Positions 43,170 through 52,949 are shown, numbered from the stretch's first letter. The stretch: 64,000 nt of DNA from Trinickia violacea (GCF_005280735.1 NZ_CP040077.1:3720001-3784000), one strand, 5' to 3'. Notes: generated by a model not told the origin, from the letters alone. Numbers and translations: made by a program.

Positions 43170-44279
43170 ATGCTTAGCTTTGCGCTTGGTTTTCTCGTTT
43201 CGCTGCTGATCACGCTGTTGATCGTGCGCTATGCGCATCTGCACGAAAAATTCTCGACCGATACCGACCTCGCCGGCGTGCAGAAATTCCACGCCCGGCC
43301 GGTGCCGCGCGTGGGCGGGATCGGGATCCTGGCTGGGCTCGTCGTCGGCGCGGTCCAGCTGCATCCCACCTATCCGGCCGTGTCGGGCGGCATTCTCGGG
43401 CTCATCGCCTGCGGCATCCCGGCGTTCGCGTCGGGACTCATCGAAGACCTCACGAAGCGCGTCTCGCCGTTCGCGCGCCTCGTCTGCACGATGGGCGCCG
43501 CCGCCCTCGCCTATTTCGCGCTCAATATCGCCGTCACGCGCATCAGCGTGCCGCCGCTCGATTTCCTGCTGTCGTATGCGGTGATTTCGTGCGCCGTGAC
43601 CGTGCTCGCGGTGGCCGCGCTCGCGAACGCGATCAACATCATCGACGGCTTCAACGGCCTTGCGTCGATGGTCGCGTTCATGATGTTCGCGTCGCTCGCC
43701 TACGTGGCGTTTCAGGTGCACGACCCGATCGTGCTGTCCGCGTCGTTCATCATGATGGGCGCCGTGATGGGCTTTTTCATGTGGAATTTCCCGGCCGGGC
43801 TGATCTTTCTCGGCGACGGCGGCGCTTATTTCATCGGTTTCATGCTCGCCGAGCTGTCGATCCTGCTCGTGATGCGGCATCGCGAGGTGTCCGCGTGGTA
43901 TCCGGTGCTGCTGTTCATGTACCCGATCTTCGAGACGTGCTTTTCGATTTATCGGAAGAAGTTCGTCCGCGGCATATCGCCGGGGATTCCGGACGGCGTG
44001 CATCTGCACATGCTCGTCTATAAGCGGTTGATGCGCTGGGCGGTGGGGGTGCGCACCGCGCACGAACTCACGCGGCGCAATTCGATGACGTCGCCGTACT
44101 TGTGGCTGCTGTGTCTGATTGCGGTGATTCCGGCGACGCTGTTCTGGCGCCACACGGTGCACCTCTTCTGCTTTGTCGTCGTGTTTGCCGCGACGTATGT
44201 GTGGCTCTACGTCAGCATCGTGCGGTTCAAGTCGCCGCGGTGGCTTGTGTTTCGCAAGGGCCATCACCACCGGCCCTAG
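43170..44279 (+). CDS. Polyprenyl-phosphate sugar-1-phosphate transferase (WecA-like)
   Basis: A 369-residue integral membrane protein of the PNPT family (about ten helices). The family motifs are HARPVPRVGGIGI, GLIEDLTKRV, NAINIIDGFNGLASM and FLGDGGAYFIGF. It would transfer a sugar-1-phosphate, probably from a UDP-HexNAc, to undecaprenyl phosphate at the start of a glycan. A second PNPT gene is at 47388-48419. It is convergent with the next gene and stands at the left edge of the polysaccharide locus. It has a His-rich C-terminus (GHHHRP). Confidence 0.88.
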   Translation: MLSFALGFLVSLLITLLIVRYAHLHEKFSTDTDLAGVQKFHARPVPRVGGIGILAGLVVGAVQLHPTYPAVSGGILGLIACGIPAFASGLIEDLTKRVSPFARLVCTMGAAALAYFALNIAVTRISVPPLDFLLSYAVISCAVTVLAVAALANAINIIDGFNGLASMVAFMMFASLAYVAFQVHDPIVLSASFIMMGAVMGFFMWNFPAGLIFLGDGGAYFIGFMLAELSILLVMRHREVSAWYPVLLFMYPIFETCFSIYRKKFVRGISPGIPDGVHLHMLVYKRLMRWAVGVRTAHELTRRNSMTSPYLWLLCLIAVIPATLFWRHTVHLFCFVVVFAATYVWLYVSIVRFKSPRWLVFRKGHHHRP

Positions 44280-44342
44280 CATTTCGCACTTGCCGCGATG
44301 CCGGACGTCTCGCTCCTGAACGGCCGGACCACGGCCCTCGCC

Positions 44343-45488
44343 TTAGCGGTGGTGCGCCATCAGCCCAAGCAGCGTCGATGTGTTCAACTCGACAGAAAAT
44401 CGGCCGCGCACGTCGGCACGGCCGCGCTCGGCCATGACGCGCATCGTCTCGGGACGGGCCAGCGCGAACTCGATGGACTCGGTCCATTTCCGTACGTCGC
44501 CTGGAGGCACCAGCATGCCGGTCTCCAGATGGGACACGGTCTCGGGAATGCCGTCAACGTCGCTCGCAAGCACCGGGATGCCTAGCCCGAGCGCTTCGAT
44601 TTGCGCCATGCCGAGGGGCTCGGCCAACGACGGCATCAACAGCACATCCGCCTGCTTCAGCAACGGCGCCACGGGACGCACCTCCCCGACCCAAACCGCC
44701 GCCCCCAAGCCCAGCGCGCCGATCTGCGCGCGAATTTCGGCCTCCAGCGGGCCGCTGCCCGCTGCGACGTAGCGCAGATTCGGCAGATGCCGGCGCGCCT
44801 CGGCAATCGCCTCGAGGGTCACGTGATGACCCTTTTCCCGGCGGAACATGCCCACCTGAACCAGCAGCGGGCCGTCGCCGGCATCGATCCATTGCTGCAG
44901 ATCGGCGGGCAGCGGGCGGTCCAGATCGGCATCCAGGCCGTCGAAATCGACACCCGGATAGACCGTCTTGACGCGGTGGGCCGCGATGCGCTGGTTCGCC
45001 AGGATTTGCCGGCGCAGGTGCTCGCTCGGCACCACGGTCGCGTCGACAAAATGGTTGTACGTCCACGAGGACGCTCGCCCGCAGTGGTAGGTGCGCGAGC
45101 GGATCAATCGCGGCCGGCGCTGCAGGGTTCGGGCGGCAATCGACAGGTTGTTGGTGTCGTGTCCGCTATGGCACACGCACGCGACCGGACGCCTCGATTT
45201 GAGAAAGTTGTGCAGCCCAAGCAGTGTCGATGGATTCGTACTGTTGCGAAACGGCAGCGTCAGCGTCTCGACGGATGCCTTCCGCGCCGCGAGCGCAATC
45301 AGGCTATCGGGCCGGCACGCGAGCACGCTGTCCATCCCCGAAGAACGCAACGCCTGAATCTGCTGGAGGAGCTGCCATTCCTGGCCACCCATGTTGCGCG
45401 AGCTCTCGGTAAAGAGCACGAGTCCGCGCGGGCTCGCCGCCCTATCTCGAAATTCGGGCGAACCATGGGGCAAAGCAGGTCTCTTCAT
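44343..45488 (-). CDS. Glycosyltransferase family 4
   Basis: A 381-residue GT-B enzyme. The N-domain starts VLFTESSRNMGGQEWQLLQQ, the C-domain contains VQVGMFRREKGHHVTLEA and the family-4 motif PSLAEPLGMAQIEALGLGIP (E-x7-E). It is the last gene of the minus-strand operon from 50233 to 44343. It is probably the first or second transferase after the WbpL-like enzyme, but donor and linkage cannot be told. Confidence 0.88.
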   Translation of the reverse strand: MKRPALPHGSPEFRDRAASPRGLVLFTESSRNMGGQEWQLLQQIQALRSSGMDSVLACRPDSLIALAARKASVETLTLPFRNSTNPSTLLGLHNFLKSRRPVACVCHSGHDTNNLSIAARTLQRRPRLIRSRTYHCGRASSWTYNHFVDATVVPSEHLRRQILANQRIAAHRVKTVYPGVDFDGLDADLDRPLPADLQQWIDAGDGPLLVQVGMFRREKGHHVTLEAIAEARRHLPNLRYVAAGSGPLEAEIRAQIGALGLGAAVWVGEVRPVAPLLKQADVLLMPSLAEPLGMAQIEALGLGIPVLASDVDGIPETVSHLETGMLVPPGDVRKWTESIEFALARPETMRVMAERGRADVRGRFSVELNTSTLLGLMAHHR

Positions 45489-45507
45489 GCGTGGGGTTCT
45501 GAGTGTG

Positions 45508-47391
45508 TTAGCGCGCGGCAGCCGACGGCACGCTCTGCAGCACCGGCGCCATCGTGGATTGATATTCCGGTACCCAGCGCCGCAGATCGCGGCGCACTTC
45601 GTCGTCGGGCAGGACGCGATGCTGCATCAGCCACGGCAGCAGCTCGTCGAGCAGATGGTCCGGCACTTCACGAGCCTTCGCGATGCGCAACTTGGGATGC
45701 GGCGTGCGGGTGGTCGTTTCGTCGTCGGCGAGCAGCTCTTCGTAGAGTTTTTCACCGGGACGCAGACCCGTGAAAACGATGCGGATCTGTTCTTCCGTGT
45801 AGCCGTAGAGACGAATCAGGTCGCGTGCCAGATCGACGATCCGGACCGGCTCGCCCATGTCGAGAATGAAGATCTCGCCGCCGTGCCCCATGCTCGAAGC
45901 TTGAAGCACGAGTTGCGACGCTTCGGGGATCGTCATGAAGAAGCGCGTGATTTCCGGATGCGTGACCGTCACCGGACCGCCCTTGCCGATCTGCTGCTGG
46001 AACTTCGGAATCACGCTGCCCGCGCTGCCGAGCACGTTGCCGAAGCGCACGGTTTCGAACTGGATGTGCCCGCTCGTCTGCTGCAATGCCTGGCAGGCCA
46101 TCTCCGCGAGACGCTTGCTCGCGCCCATCACGTTGGTCGGGTTGACGGCCTTGTCGGTGGAAATCAGCACGAAGTGCTTGACGTTGTGCCGGATTGCCGC
46201 GCGCGCAACGCGATAGGTGCCGAGCACGTTGTTGCGGACCGCCTGCCACGTGTTGAGCTCCTCCATCAGCGGCACGTGCTTATACGCCGCCGCATGAAAG
46301 ACGATGTACGGCACGTAGCGCGACATGGCTTGATCGAGCAGCAGCGAGTCTTTCGCGTCGCCAATGATCGGGATCACCGACAAATCGGGGAAGCGCTCCT
46401 GCAGTTCCTCGGTGAGCCGGTACATCGCGAATTCGGACACGTCGTACGCGACCAGCTGGGCCGGCGCGAAACGCAGAATCTGGCGGCACAGCTCCGAGCC
46501 GATCGAGCCGCCCGCGCCCGTCACCATGACTACGCGACCGCGCAGCAGCGCTTCGACGTGCGGCATGTCGATCTTGACGGGATCGCGGCCGAGCAGGTCT
46601 TCGAGGTCGATCTGACGCACGCGGGACAGGAACGCCTGCCCTTGCGTGAGCGTGGTGAGCGCGGGCAGCACCATCGCGCGCACGCCGGCACGCACGCACA
46701 GCGTGGCGACGCGGCGCTGCGCGTCGACCGAGGCCGACGGGATCGCGATGATCGCGTGCTCGGCGCGCAGGGTCGTGGCCCATTTCGAGAGATCGCTGAT
46801 CGGGCCGAGCACCTTGTGGCCGTAGATTTCGCGGCCTTGCTTGGCGGGGTCGTCGTCGAGGAGGCCGACGAGGCGCCATTCGCCGGAGCGCGAGAGTTCC
46901 CGGGCAAGGTTGGCGCCGGCGTTGCCGGCGCCGAGGACGATCACAGGTTTGCCTTCGCCGACGAGGCCGCCGTATAGGTAGAACTCTTTCGTCGCGCGGT
47001 AGAGCGCGCGGGCGCCGCCCATCACGAGGAACAGCAGGATCGGGGAGACGATCAGGACTGAGCGCGGGATGATCGGAAGCGGCTGCACCATCACGGCGGC
47101 CACCATGACTACGACGCCGCCCGTGAACACCGACTTGGAGATGCGCAGCAAGTCGGGGAGGCTCGCGAAGACCCACATGCCGCGGTACAAGCCGAAAATG
47201 CGGAACATCAGGCCATATAACGGAAGCACCCAGACTAGCGCGTGCAACGCGCCATGCCAGAACTCATCCGGAATAGCGCCGTTAAATCGAATCAGATAAG
47301 CGACGAGCCATGTGCCCAATACGGCGCACAGATCGAAGAGAAAAGCGCTGAACGACAGCCACGAGGCTTTGTGTCGAAGCATCGGCGTCAC
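45508..47391 (-). CDS. Nucleotide-sugar 4,6-dehydratase/epimerase WbpM-like, membrane-anchored
   Basis: A 627-residue protein. Four to five N-terminal membrane segments (to about residue 135) are followed by a Rossmann-like domain (VIVLGAGNAGANLARELS) and a C-terminal SDR with VTGAGGSIGSELCRQI and the FHAAAYKHVP and LISTDKAVNPTNVMG motifs. In WbpM the catalytic triad uses Met or Tyr variants, here SxxK-type residues lie in STDKAVNPTNVMGASK. Such enzymes convert UDP-GlcNAc to the 4-keto-6-deoxy intermediate for QuiNAc or FucNAc. The start is GTG at 47391, overlapping the WbpL-like stop by GTGA. Confidence 0.92.
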   Translation of the reverse strand: MTPMLRHKASWLSFSAFLFDLCAVLGTWLVAYLIRFNGAIPDEFWHGALHALVWVLPLYGLMFRIFGLYRGMWVFASLPDLLRISKSVFTGGVVVMVAAVMVQPLPIIPRSVLIVSPILLFLVMGGARALYRATKEFYLYGGLVGEGKPVIVLGAGNAGANLARELSRSGEWRLVGLLDDDPAKQGREIYGHKVLGPISDLSKWATTLRAEHAIIAIPSASVDAQRRVATLCVRAGVRAMVLPALTTLTQGQAFLSRVRQIDLEDLLGRDPVKIDMPHVEALLRGRVVMVTGAGGSIGSELCRQILRFAPAQLVAYDVSEFAMYRLTEELQERFPDLSVIPIIGDAKDSLLLDQAMSRYVPYIVFHAAAYKHVPLMEELNTWQAVRNNVLGTYRVARAAIRHNVKHFVLISTDKAVNPTNVMGASKRLAEMACQALQQTSGHIQFETVRFGNVLGSAGSVIPKFQQQIGKGGPVTVTHPEITRFFMTIPEASQLVLQASSMGHGGEIFILDMGEPVRIVDLARDLIRLYGYTEEQIRIVFTGLRPGEKLYEELLADDETTTRTPHPKLRIAKAREVPDHLLDELLPWLMQHRVLPDDEVRRDLRRWVPEYQSTMAPVLQSVPSAAAR

Positions 47392-48419
47392 ACCTCAGGT
47401 TGTTCAGAAACTGTTGTTTGAAAACGACGCCAGCGGACATCGATTGCGGCGCCAATCAGCACGAGTATGACAACCCATACGGAAACGAGGCTCCACTGTA
47501 AGGCAATGGAACGGTCCAGCGCCCACAAAGCAAGCATTATGCCGACGAGCATCACGGCATACCAGCATTGGGCGGTTCGCGCGTGGCCCATGCCGGAGCG
47601 CACCATCCGTTGATAGTAGTGCTCCCGATGCGCCTGCCAAAATTTTTCTCCGCGGGCGAGTCGCCGCGCGAGCGTGACCGATGCGTCGCCGATAAACGGT
47701 GCAAACGCCATCGCTGGAAACCAGATCGGCCACGTGCCCTCGCGCCAGCCCCAATAGCCGAGGGCGCCGGCGAGAAACCCCAAAGGGATCGATCCCGCAT
47801 CGCCGAGAAAAATTCGCGCGGGATGGAAATTGAAAAGCAGAAACCCCGCCGCTGCCCCGACCACGGCCGCACAAGCCAGCGCCAACTCGGGCGCGGGATG
47901 CGCGCTCATCAGCGCCGCCAGCGCATAGCCCCCGAATCCGAACAGCGCCATGCCGCCCGCCAGACCATCGGCGCCGTCCATGAAGTTGTAAAGATTGACC
48001 AGCCATAGCATAAGAAACGCGATGCAGGCGAGCGCCCACCAAGGCGTCGCTGCCGGATAGACCGCGAGCAATGCCACGACCGCGGCAAAGTGCGCGGCAA
48101 AGCGCACCCGCGCCGGCAGGCCCCGCCGGTCGTCGATCTGCGATACGGCGGCGAGGACGAGCGCACAGGCGGCTACGAGCCACAGCCCGGGCGCCACCCA
48201 AGCGATCGCCGCGATGCATACCGGAACGATGCCCCACCCGCCCACTCGCGGCGTCGGGCGCACGTGGAGCGAGCGATCGTTCGGGATGTCGGTGGCAAGA
48301 CGCCAGGCCAGCCCGGTTTTCAAGAGCGCCCCAAGGATGGCGGCGCACACGAGCGCCGCCATCACGGCAACGAACAAAACCGCAGTCCAGGAAGGTAGCC
48401 AGTTGAGGTAAATGGGCAT
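47388..48419 (-). CDS. Polyprenyl-phosphate sugar-1-P transferase (WbpL-like)
   Basis: A 343-residue multi-helix membrane protein of the PNPT family, with motifs HVRPTPRVGGWGI, QIDDRRGLPARVR, NLYNFMDGADGLAGG and FLGDAGSIPLG. In Pseudomonas WbpL starts O-antigen by transferring FucNAc-1-P or GlcNAc-1-P to undecaprenyl phosphate. Its gene overlaps the WbpM-like gene by 4 bp and follows an epimerase that would make the 6-deoxy amino sugar. The three together form the initiation module. Confidence 0.9.
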   Translation of the reverse strand: MPIYLNWLPSWTAVLFVAVMAALVCAAILGALLKTGLAWRLATDIPNDRSLHVRPTPRVGGWGIVPVCIAAIAWVAPGLWLVAACALVLAAVSQIDDRRGLPARVRFAAHFAAVVALLAVYPAATPWWALACIAFLMLWLVNLYNFMDGADGLAGGMALFGFGGYALAALMSAHPAPELALACAAVVGAAAGFLLFNFHPARIFLGDAGSIPLGFLAGALGYWGWREGTWPIWFPAMAFAPFIGDASVTLARRLARGEKFWQAHREHYYQRMVRSGMGHARTAQCWYAVMLVGIMLALWALDRSIALQWSLVSVWVVILVLIGAAIDVRWRRFQTTVSEQPEV

Positions 48420-48434
48420 ATGGCTGAAGTGGTC

Positions 48435-49391
48435 TCAACGCGTCGACAGGTACCAGCGCGCTGTGGCGGCCAGACCATCGTCGACGGAATACGGTGGCTG
48501 CCAGGCAAGCACCGCGCGGATGCGCGAGATATCGACGCGCAGGTCACCGACCAGTCGCTCGACCTGCGCCGAGCGCCCCGTCAGGCGCCCCGCCGTGCGC
48601 AGCAGACGCGCCGGCATCGGGATGAGTCGCGCGGGCTTATTCAAATGCTTGCCCAGTGCTTGTGCGAGCTCGGTCACGGATGGGTCGTGGCCGTCGGCGA
48701 CATGAAACAGGCCATGCGCTGCACGCGGATCCGTCGCGCAGCGCAACAGCGCGTCGGCGAGGTTATCGACGTACACGAGGCTGCGCCGCGCCGAGATCGC
48801 GCCGAGCGGTAAAGGCCGGCCCTTGGCGATCGCGTTCATCAGTTGCAGGAAGTTGGCGCGCACGCCGGGACCGTAGACGAGCGGCGGACGGACGATCACG
48901 ACGTCGAGCCCTGATGCTTCGCCGAAATGAACAAGCGCCTGCTCAGCTTCCAGTTTCGAGCGGCCATACGGGTCCTGCGGCCGCGGCGGATCGTCTTCGC
49001 GCAACGGCAGGCCCGAATCGGCTTCGCCGACTGCCTTGATGCTGCTGACGAAAACAAAGCGCGCCGCCCCGTTGCGCCGCGCCGCTTGCGCCACGCGCAA
49101 CGCGCCTTCGACATTCGTTGCCCGGAAAGCCCCCAGCGGATCGGCCGCGCGATCTTGCATCACATGAACGCGTGCCGCCAGATGGACGACCGAGTCGACT
49201 TGCTGCCCGGCGGGCCAGGCGGCATCGAGACCGATAAAGTCCTGGCTCTGCTGGACCCATTCCCTCACGCCCATCGTGCAGCCGCCTGCGTGCCTCACGA
49301 GCCCGGTCACCGCGTGCCCGCGCTCGATCAAGGTACGGCACAGCGCCTGTCCGACGAAGCCGTTAGCGCCGGTGACCAAGACGCGGCTCAT
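48435..49391 (-). CDS. NAD-dependent epimerase/reductase (WbpV-like)
   Basis: A 318-residue SDR protein with VTGANGFVGQALC at the N-terminus, Ser in FVSSIKAVGE and the catalytic Tyr/Lys in DPYGRSKLEAE. It resembles WbpV/WbpK-type reductases that reduce the WbpM product to UDP-QuiNAc or UDP-FucNAc. The ATG at 49391 overlaps the preceding GT2 stop as ATGA; a GTG at 49397 is an alternative. It lies upstream of the WbpL- and WbpM-like genes. Confidence 0.87.
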   Translation of the reverse strand: MSRVLVTGANGFVGQALCRTLIERGHAVTGLVRHAGGCTMGVREWVQQSQDFIGLDAAWPAGQQVDSVVHLAARVHVMQDRAADPLGAFRATNVEGALRVAQAARRNGAARFVFVSSIKAVGEADSGLPLREDDPPRPQDPYGRSKLEAEQALVHFGEASGLDVVIVRPPLVYGPGVRANFLQLMNAIAKGRPLPLGAISARRSLVYVDNLADALLRCATDPRAAHGLFHVADGHDPSVTELAQALGKHLNKPARLIPMPARLLRTAGRLTGRSAQVERLVGDLRVDISRIRAVLAWQPPYSVDDGLAATARWYLSTR

Positions 49392-50233
49392 ACCCACTTC
49401 CAGCCGAAACGATTGAAGAACTTGAAGGCCGACGCGGAGAACATCCGGATATGTGCGTGCCCCTTGCGCGCCGCGCCGCCGCCGTGATGCATCACCCTCA
49501 CTGAAGGGGCATACGCGATGCGAGCGGTGTCATGCGTGCGCAGGCTCAGGTCGTAGTCTTCGAAATACAGGAAATATCGATCGTCGAAGCCGGCGAGCTG
49601 CTTCAGCACGTCCGTGCGGAACAGCATGAAACAGCCGCTGACGATCGGCGGGTCCCAGACAACGTCGCGCTCGTTGATCAGGTCGCGCATTTCATAGCGC
49701 GCAAGGCGGCGTGCGAAGAGCCGGCGCACGGACGCCGGAAGGAAGCCGCGCACGAACAGGTCGAGCACCGTGGGATAGCGACGGCAGAGGTACTGGATCT
49801 GCCCTTCGTCGTCGCCGATGCACGGGCTCAGAAGACCGACGTCCGGATGCTCGGCGAAGAAATCGAGGGCCGCGACGAGCGCGTGCTCGTCGAGGTCGAT
49901 GTCGGGGTTCAGCACGAGGTGATAGCGGCTCTCGGCGTGCTGAATCGCCAAGTTGTGGCCTCGGCCATAGCCCACGTTGCCGTGGCCGCTGACGACCGAG
50001 TTGGCGACGCCATGTTCGCGCAGCGCCGCGAGTTCGGCGGACACGTCCGGCAGCCCGCCGTTGTCGACCAGGCAAAAGCTGGCGGCAAAATCCGGATGCT
50101 TCGCGCGGACTGCCGCGCACGCAGCGGCCAGGCTCGCCATCGTGCGGGCAAGAAGCGCCGAATCCGGCCGGTAGACCACGACGGATACGGACAAGCCGTG
50201 GGTTACGCCGTTCGGCGCGCTTGTAGCGTTCAT
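49388..50233 (-). CDS. Glycosyltransferase family 2 (rhamnosyltransferase-like)
   Basis: A 281-residue GT2 enzyme: SVSVVVYRPDS at the start, CLVDNGG in place of the classic DDGS, NPDIDLDEHALVAALDF as the DxD region and a large C-terminal part (PIVSGCFMLFRTDVLKQLAGFDDRYFLYFEDYDL) typical of O-antigen rhamnosyltransferases. It is first in the minus-strand operon and overlaps the epimerase by 4 bp (49388-49391). The ATG at 50233 was preferred; an open frame continues to 50593 but looks like non-coding sequence. Confidence 0.88.
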   Translation of the reverse strand: MNATSAPNGVTHGLSVSVVVYRPDSALLARTMASLAAACAAVRAKHPDFAASFCLVDNGGLPDVSAELAALREHGVANSVVSGHGNVGYGRGHNLAIQHAESRYHLVLNPDIDLDEHALVAALDFFAEHPDVGLLSPCIGDDEGQIQYLCRRYPTVLDLFVRGFLPASVRRLFARRLARYEMRDLINERDVVWDPPIVSGCFMLFRTDVLKQLAGFDDRYFLYFEDYDLSLRTHDTARIAYAPSVRVMHHGGGAARKGHAHIRMFSASAFKFFNRFGWKWV

Positions 50234-50868
50234 AGGGAAACTTGCGATGTCGTCTGAAGCGACACTTTTGTCTGTGATGAGGCCCTCAATAGGGCTGTAT
50301 TGTTGCTCAATCAAGCGTGTGCGGGCAACTTGGCGCCCGTCAGTTGAACAAATCGCAATTTTACCGGCATCAGACGGTGGTCCGCGTCGATTTGCGGTAT
50401 CGGCGGCACGGAGCGAGCCGGTATTTGGCGGATCAAACTCGTGTGACGGCCGAATTACGGACGCTTCCGGACCGAATGTATTCATCCAACTGCCGACAGA
50501 ATCCGCGAGGTTGGCGCATATTCTGTGCGTAATAGCCCGAGTTGCGATACGCCACCTCCACGCCGCCCAAACGCGCGGAGACCTGGCGAACAAGTAACTT
50601 CATGCCCCAAGAGAATTGAATCGAATGCGTTTGGTGATTGTGCATTACCACCTGTTCAAAAATGCCGCCCGGCGCCCCAGCCCGATAAAAAAAGGCTTTC
50701 GACATCGCTTATTGCAGGTGCTGCGGACAGCCTAGCCGGACCTGTCTCAAAATCGACGTACTCCCATGGTATAGTTCGCTGTTTTTTCGTACGTAGTGCG
50801 GTCGGCATATTCAGGCCCAGCCCATTCGAGAGCAACACCGCCCGCGCTAGTCTCCTCGCCTACGACAC
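50234..50868. other. Long divergent intergenic region between two polysaccharide operons
   Basis: 635 bp between the divergent GT2 and FkbH-like genes. An AT-richer part lies near the FkbH side, with a possible -10 TATAGT at 50771-50776 followed by a T6 tract in TGTTTTTTCG. No JUMPstart/ops-like element was found by eye. A 90-codon open frame on the minus strand (50433-50705) is present but has no visible family or ribosome site. Promoters for both operons must lie here. Confidence 0.45.
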
Positions 50869-52647
50869 ATGTCTACCCAGCCCAATCAGCAGATGTCCAT
50901 GGATGCGCTTGACTACGCTACGCTGCGTCGTCGCGCACAGACCTTCACCGCCGACGAGCGACTCAAACCGGTAAGGCTCGCACTGCTCGCCGATTGCGCG
51001 ACTCAACATATTGTTCCCTTATTGCGGGTTCTGGCGGCTGACCGCGGGTTCAATTTGAGCGTTTACGAGGCGCCGTACGAAGGCATTGGCGCGGAAGTCT
51101 CCGATCCGGAATCCGGCCTGTACAAATTTGCGCCCGATTTCGTCTCGATCCTCAACATGACCGAAAAGGCAAAGCGCCGACTCGGTCCCGACCAGCCCGA
51201 ACGCGGCTGGTCCAACGAGGCATCGAGAATCGTCAGCATCTGGGACGCAATCGCCAATAAGCACGCTTGCAAGATCATTCAGTCGACGATGGTCATGCCG
51301 GCGGAACGCGAGTTCGGCAACTATGAAAGCCTGATGACAGGCTCGCTCGGCTATGCCGTGTCGTCGGTGAACCGGCATGTCGCCGAGGCGGCGCGCGAAC
51401 GCAAGGACGTGTTCGTCAACGACGTCGAATACCTTGCGGGCGAAGTCGGCCGTATGCGCTGGCGCGACGAAAAGCTCTGGCTGATGGCAAAGATTCCGTG
51501 CGCGCTCGACTACCTGCCCCGTCTCGCGAAAAACATCGTCGATATCATCGCGGCCTCGATGGGCAGCATCGTGAAATGTGTTGTCCTTGATTTGGACAAC
51601 ACGCTATGGGGCGGCGTGATCGGCGACGACGGACTCGACGGCATTGCGCTGGGAGACCTCGGCGAGGGCCAGGCGTACTGCGACCTTCAGCATCATCTGT
51701 TGAACCTCAAGAAGCGCGGCATCATCCTTGCGGTCAACAGCAAAAACGAACACGCGAACGCCATTCTGCCGTTCCGCGAGCATCCGGACATGGTGCTCAA
51801 AGAAGACGACATCGCCGTTTTCCGAGCGAACTGGAACGACAAGGCGAGCAATCTGCACGCTATCCGCGACACGCTCAATATCGGCTTCGATTCGATGGTG
51901 TTCCTCGACGACAACCCGTTCGAGCGCAATCTCGTGCGCGGCCTGATTCCGCAGGTCATCGTCCCGGAACTGCCCGAGGACCCGGGCAAGTATCTCGCGA
52001 CCATCGCGGAACTGAACCTGTTCGAGACGACCACGCATTCGCGCGAGGACGCCGAGCGGGCGGACCTCTACCGGCAGGAAGCGAAGCGCCAGGAAATGCA
52101 GAGCGCCTTCGGGAGCTACGAAGAGTATTTGCGCTCGCTCGAAATGACGGGAACGATTTCGCGCTTCACGCCGTTCAATCTGCCCCGTATCGCTCAACTG
52201 ATTCAACGCAGCAATCAGTTCAATCTCACGACGCGCCGCTATGGCGAAAGCGAGTGCGCCGCGCTCATGGAAGACGAGGCGAATTGCTACCCGTTCACCG
52301 TCACGCTGGCTGACAACGTCGGTTCGCACGGGCTGATTTCCGTTATCGCCCTGAAATTCGAGGGCGAAGTCGCGCGCGTCGATCTGTATCTGATGAGCTG
52401 CCGCGTGTTGCGCCGCGGAGTGGAAGACTTCGCGATGAACCATATCGTCGAGGTTTGCAGCAGCCGGGGTATCCGCACGATCGTCGGCGAATATATCCCG
52501 TCGAGCAAGAATGCCATGGTCGAGCGCTTTTACGAGCAATTCGGCTTTACGCCTCGCCCGGTGCCGGATACCAATACGACAGAATGGGTGATCGACGTCG
52601 CCGACTATACGAAACGGCCCCATTTCATTACCGCGGCACAGGCTTGA
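50869..52647 (+). CDS. FkbH-like HAD-IIIC protein (predicted glyceryl-ACP synthase)
   Basis: A 592-residue protein. Residues ~1-225 are an N-terminal SGNH-like region with ALLADCATQH. Residues ~235-400 are a HAD phosphatase with the nucleophile motif DLDNTLWGG (Asp241, Asp243), and VNSKNEH and DDNPFERN as motifs II and III/IV. Residues ~440-590 are a GNAT-like acyltransferase domain. FkbH relatives take 1,3-bisphosphoglycerate, dephosphorylate it and load D-glyceryl on an ACP in polyketide pathways. Here it sits 42 bp before an ACP gene and ahead of MBOAT and SGNH genes. The glyceryl substrate is inferred from family knowledge. Confidence 0.9.
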   Translation: MSTQPNQQMSMDALDYATLRRRAQTFTADERLKPVRLALLADCATQHIVPLLRVLAADRGFNLSVYEAPYEGIGAEVSDPESGLYKFAPDFVSILNMTEKAKRRLGPDQPERGWSNEASRIVSIWDAIANKHACKIIQSTMVMPAEREFGNYESLMTGSLGYAVSSVNRHVAEAARERKDVFVNDVEYLAGEVGRMRWRDEKLWLMAKIPCALDYLPRLAKNIVDIIAASMGSIVKCVVLDLDNTLWGGVIGDDGLDGIALGDLGEGQAYCDLQHHLLNLKKRGIILAVNSKNEHANAILPFREHPDMVLKEDDIAVFRANWNDKASNLHAIRDTLNIGFDSMVFLDDNPFERNLVRGLIPQVIVPELPEDPGKYLATIAELNLFETTTHSREDAERADLYRQEAKRQEMQSAFGSYEEYLRSLEMTGTISRFTPFNLPRIAQLIQRSNQFNLTTRRYGESECAALMEDEANCYPFTVTLADNVGSHGLISVIALKFEGEVARVDLYLMSCRVLRRGVEDFAMNHIVEVCSSRGIRTIVGEYIPSSKNAMVERFYEQFGFTPRPVPDTNTTEWVIDVADYTKRPHFITAAQA

Positions 52648-52689
52648 GTTTGTCTCTCGAATTGACCGTTACTTAAGAGTTCCACCAAT

Positions 52690-52935
52690 ATGTCCAGCAC
52701 CGATATCTATACCGCTCTCGAATCGATTTTCAGTGATGTCCTCGGCCGCCCCGGCATCAAACTGACCGAGGCAACCACGGCGCAAGACGTCGAAGGTTGG
52801 GATTCGCTGACGCATATCGACCTGATCTCGTCCATCGAATCGCACTTCCGCATTCGCTTCAACATTCGCGAAGTCCAGCGCCTGCCGAACGTCGGAGCGC
52901 TCGTCGGGCTAATCGAGAACAAAGTCACGACCTGA
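52690..52935 (+). CDS. Acyl carrier protein
   Basis: An 81-residue ACP with the phosphopantetheine Ser39 in the motif GWDSLTHIDLI. The protein is small and stand-alone, with the usual four-helix pattern and an acidic helix II. It lies between the FkbH-like and MBOAT genes (42 and 14 bp gaps). It should carry the acyl group made by the FkbH-like protein, like DltC carries D-alanine. A phosphopantetheinyl transferase is not in the window. Confidence 0.95.
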   Translation: MSSTDIYTALESIFSDVLGRPGIKLTEATTAQDVEGWDSLTHIDLISSIESHFRIRFNIREVQRLPNVGALVGLIENKVTT

Positions 52936-52949
52936 CCGGCGACACGTTC

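Noticed and set aside
49388..50593. Extended version of the GT2 gene starting at 50593
   Set aside because: The extra 120 codons do not look like glycosyltransferase and have a mixed composition; the ATG at 50233 begins the family domain.
50433..50705. 90-codon minus-strand frame in the long divergent gap
   Set aside because: No family, no ribosome site and unusual composition; it is upstream of the GT2 start on the same strand and probably non-coding leader DNA.
50234..50868. JUMPstart/ops element for the polysaccharide operons
   Set aside because: The core GGCGGTAG was looked for in the gap on both strands and not found, so RfaH-type control is not supported.
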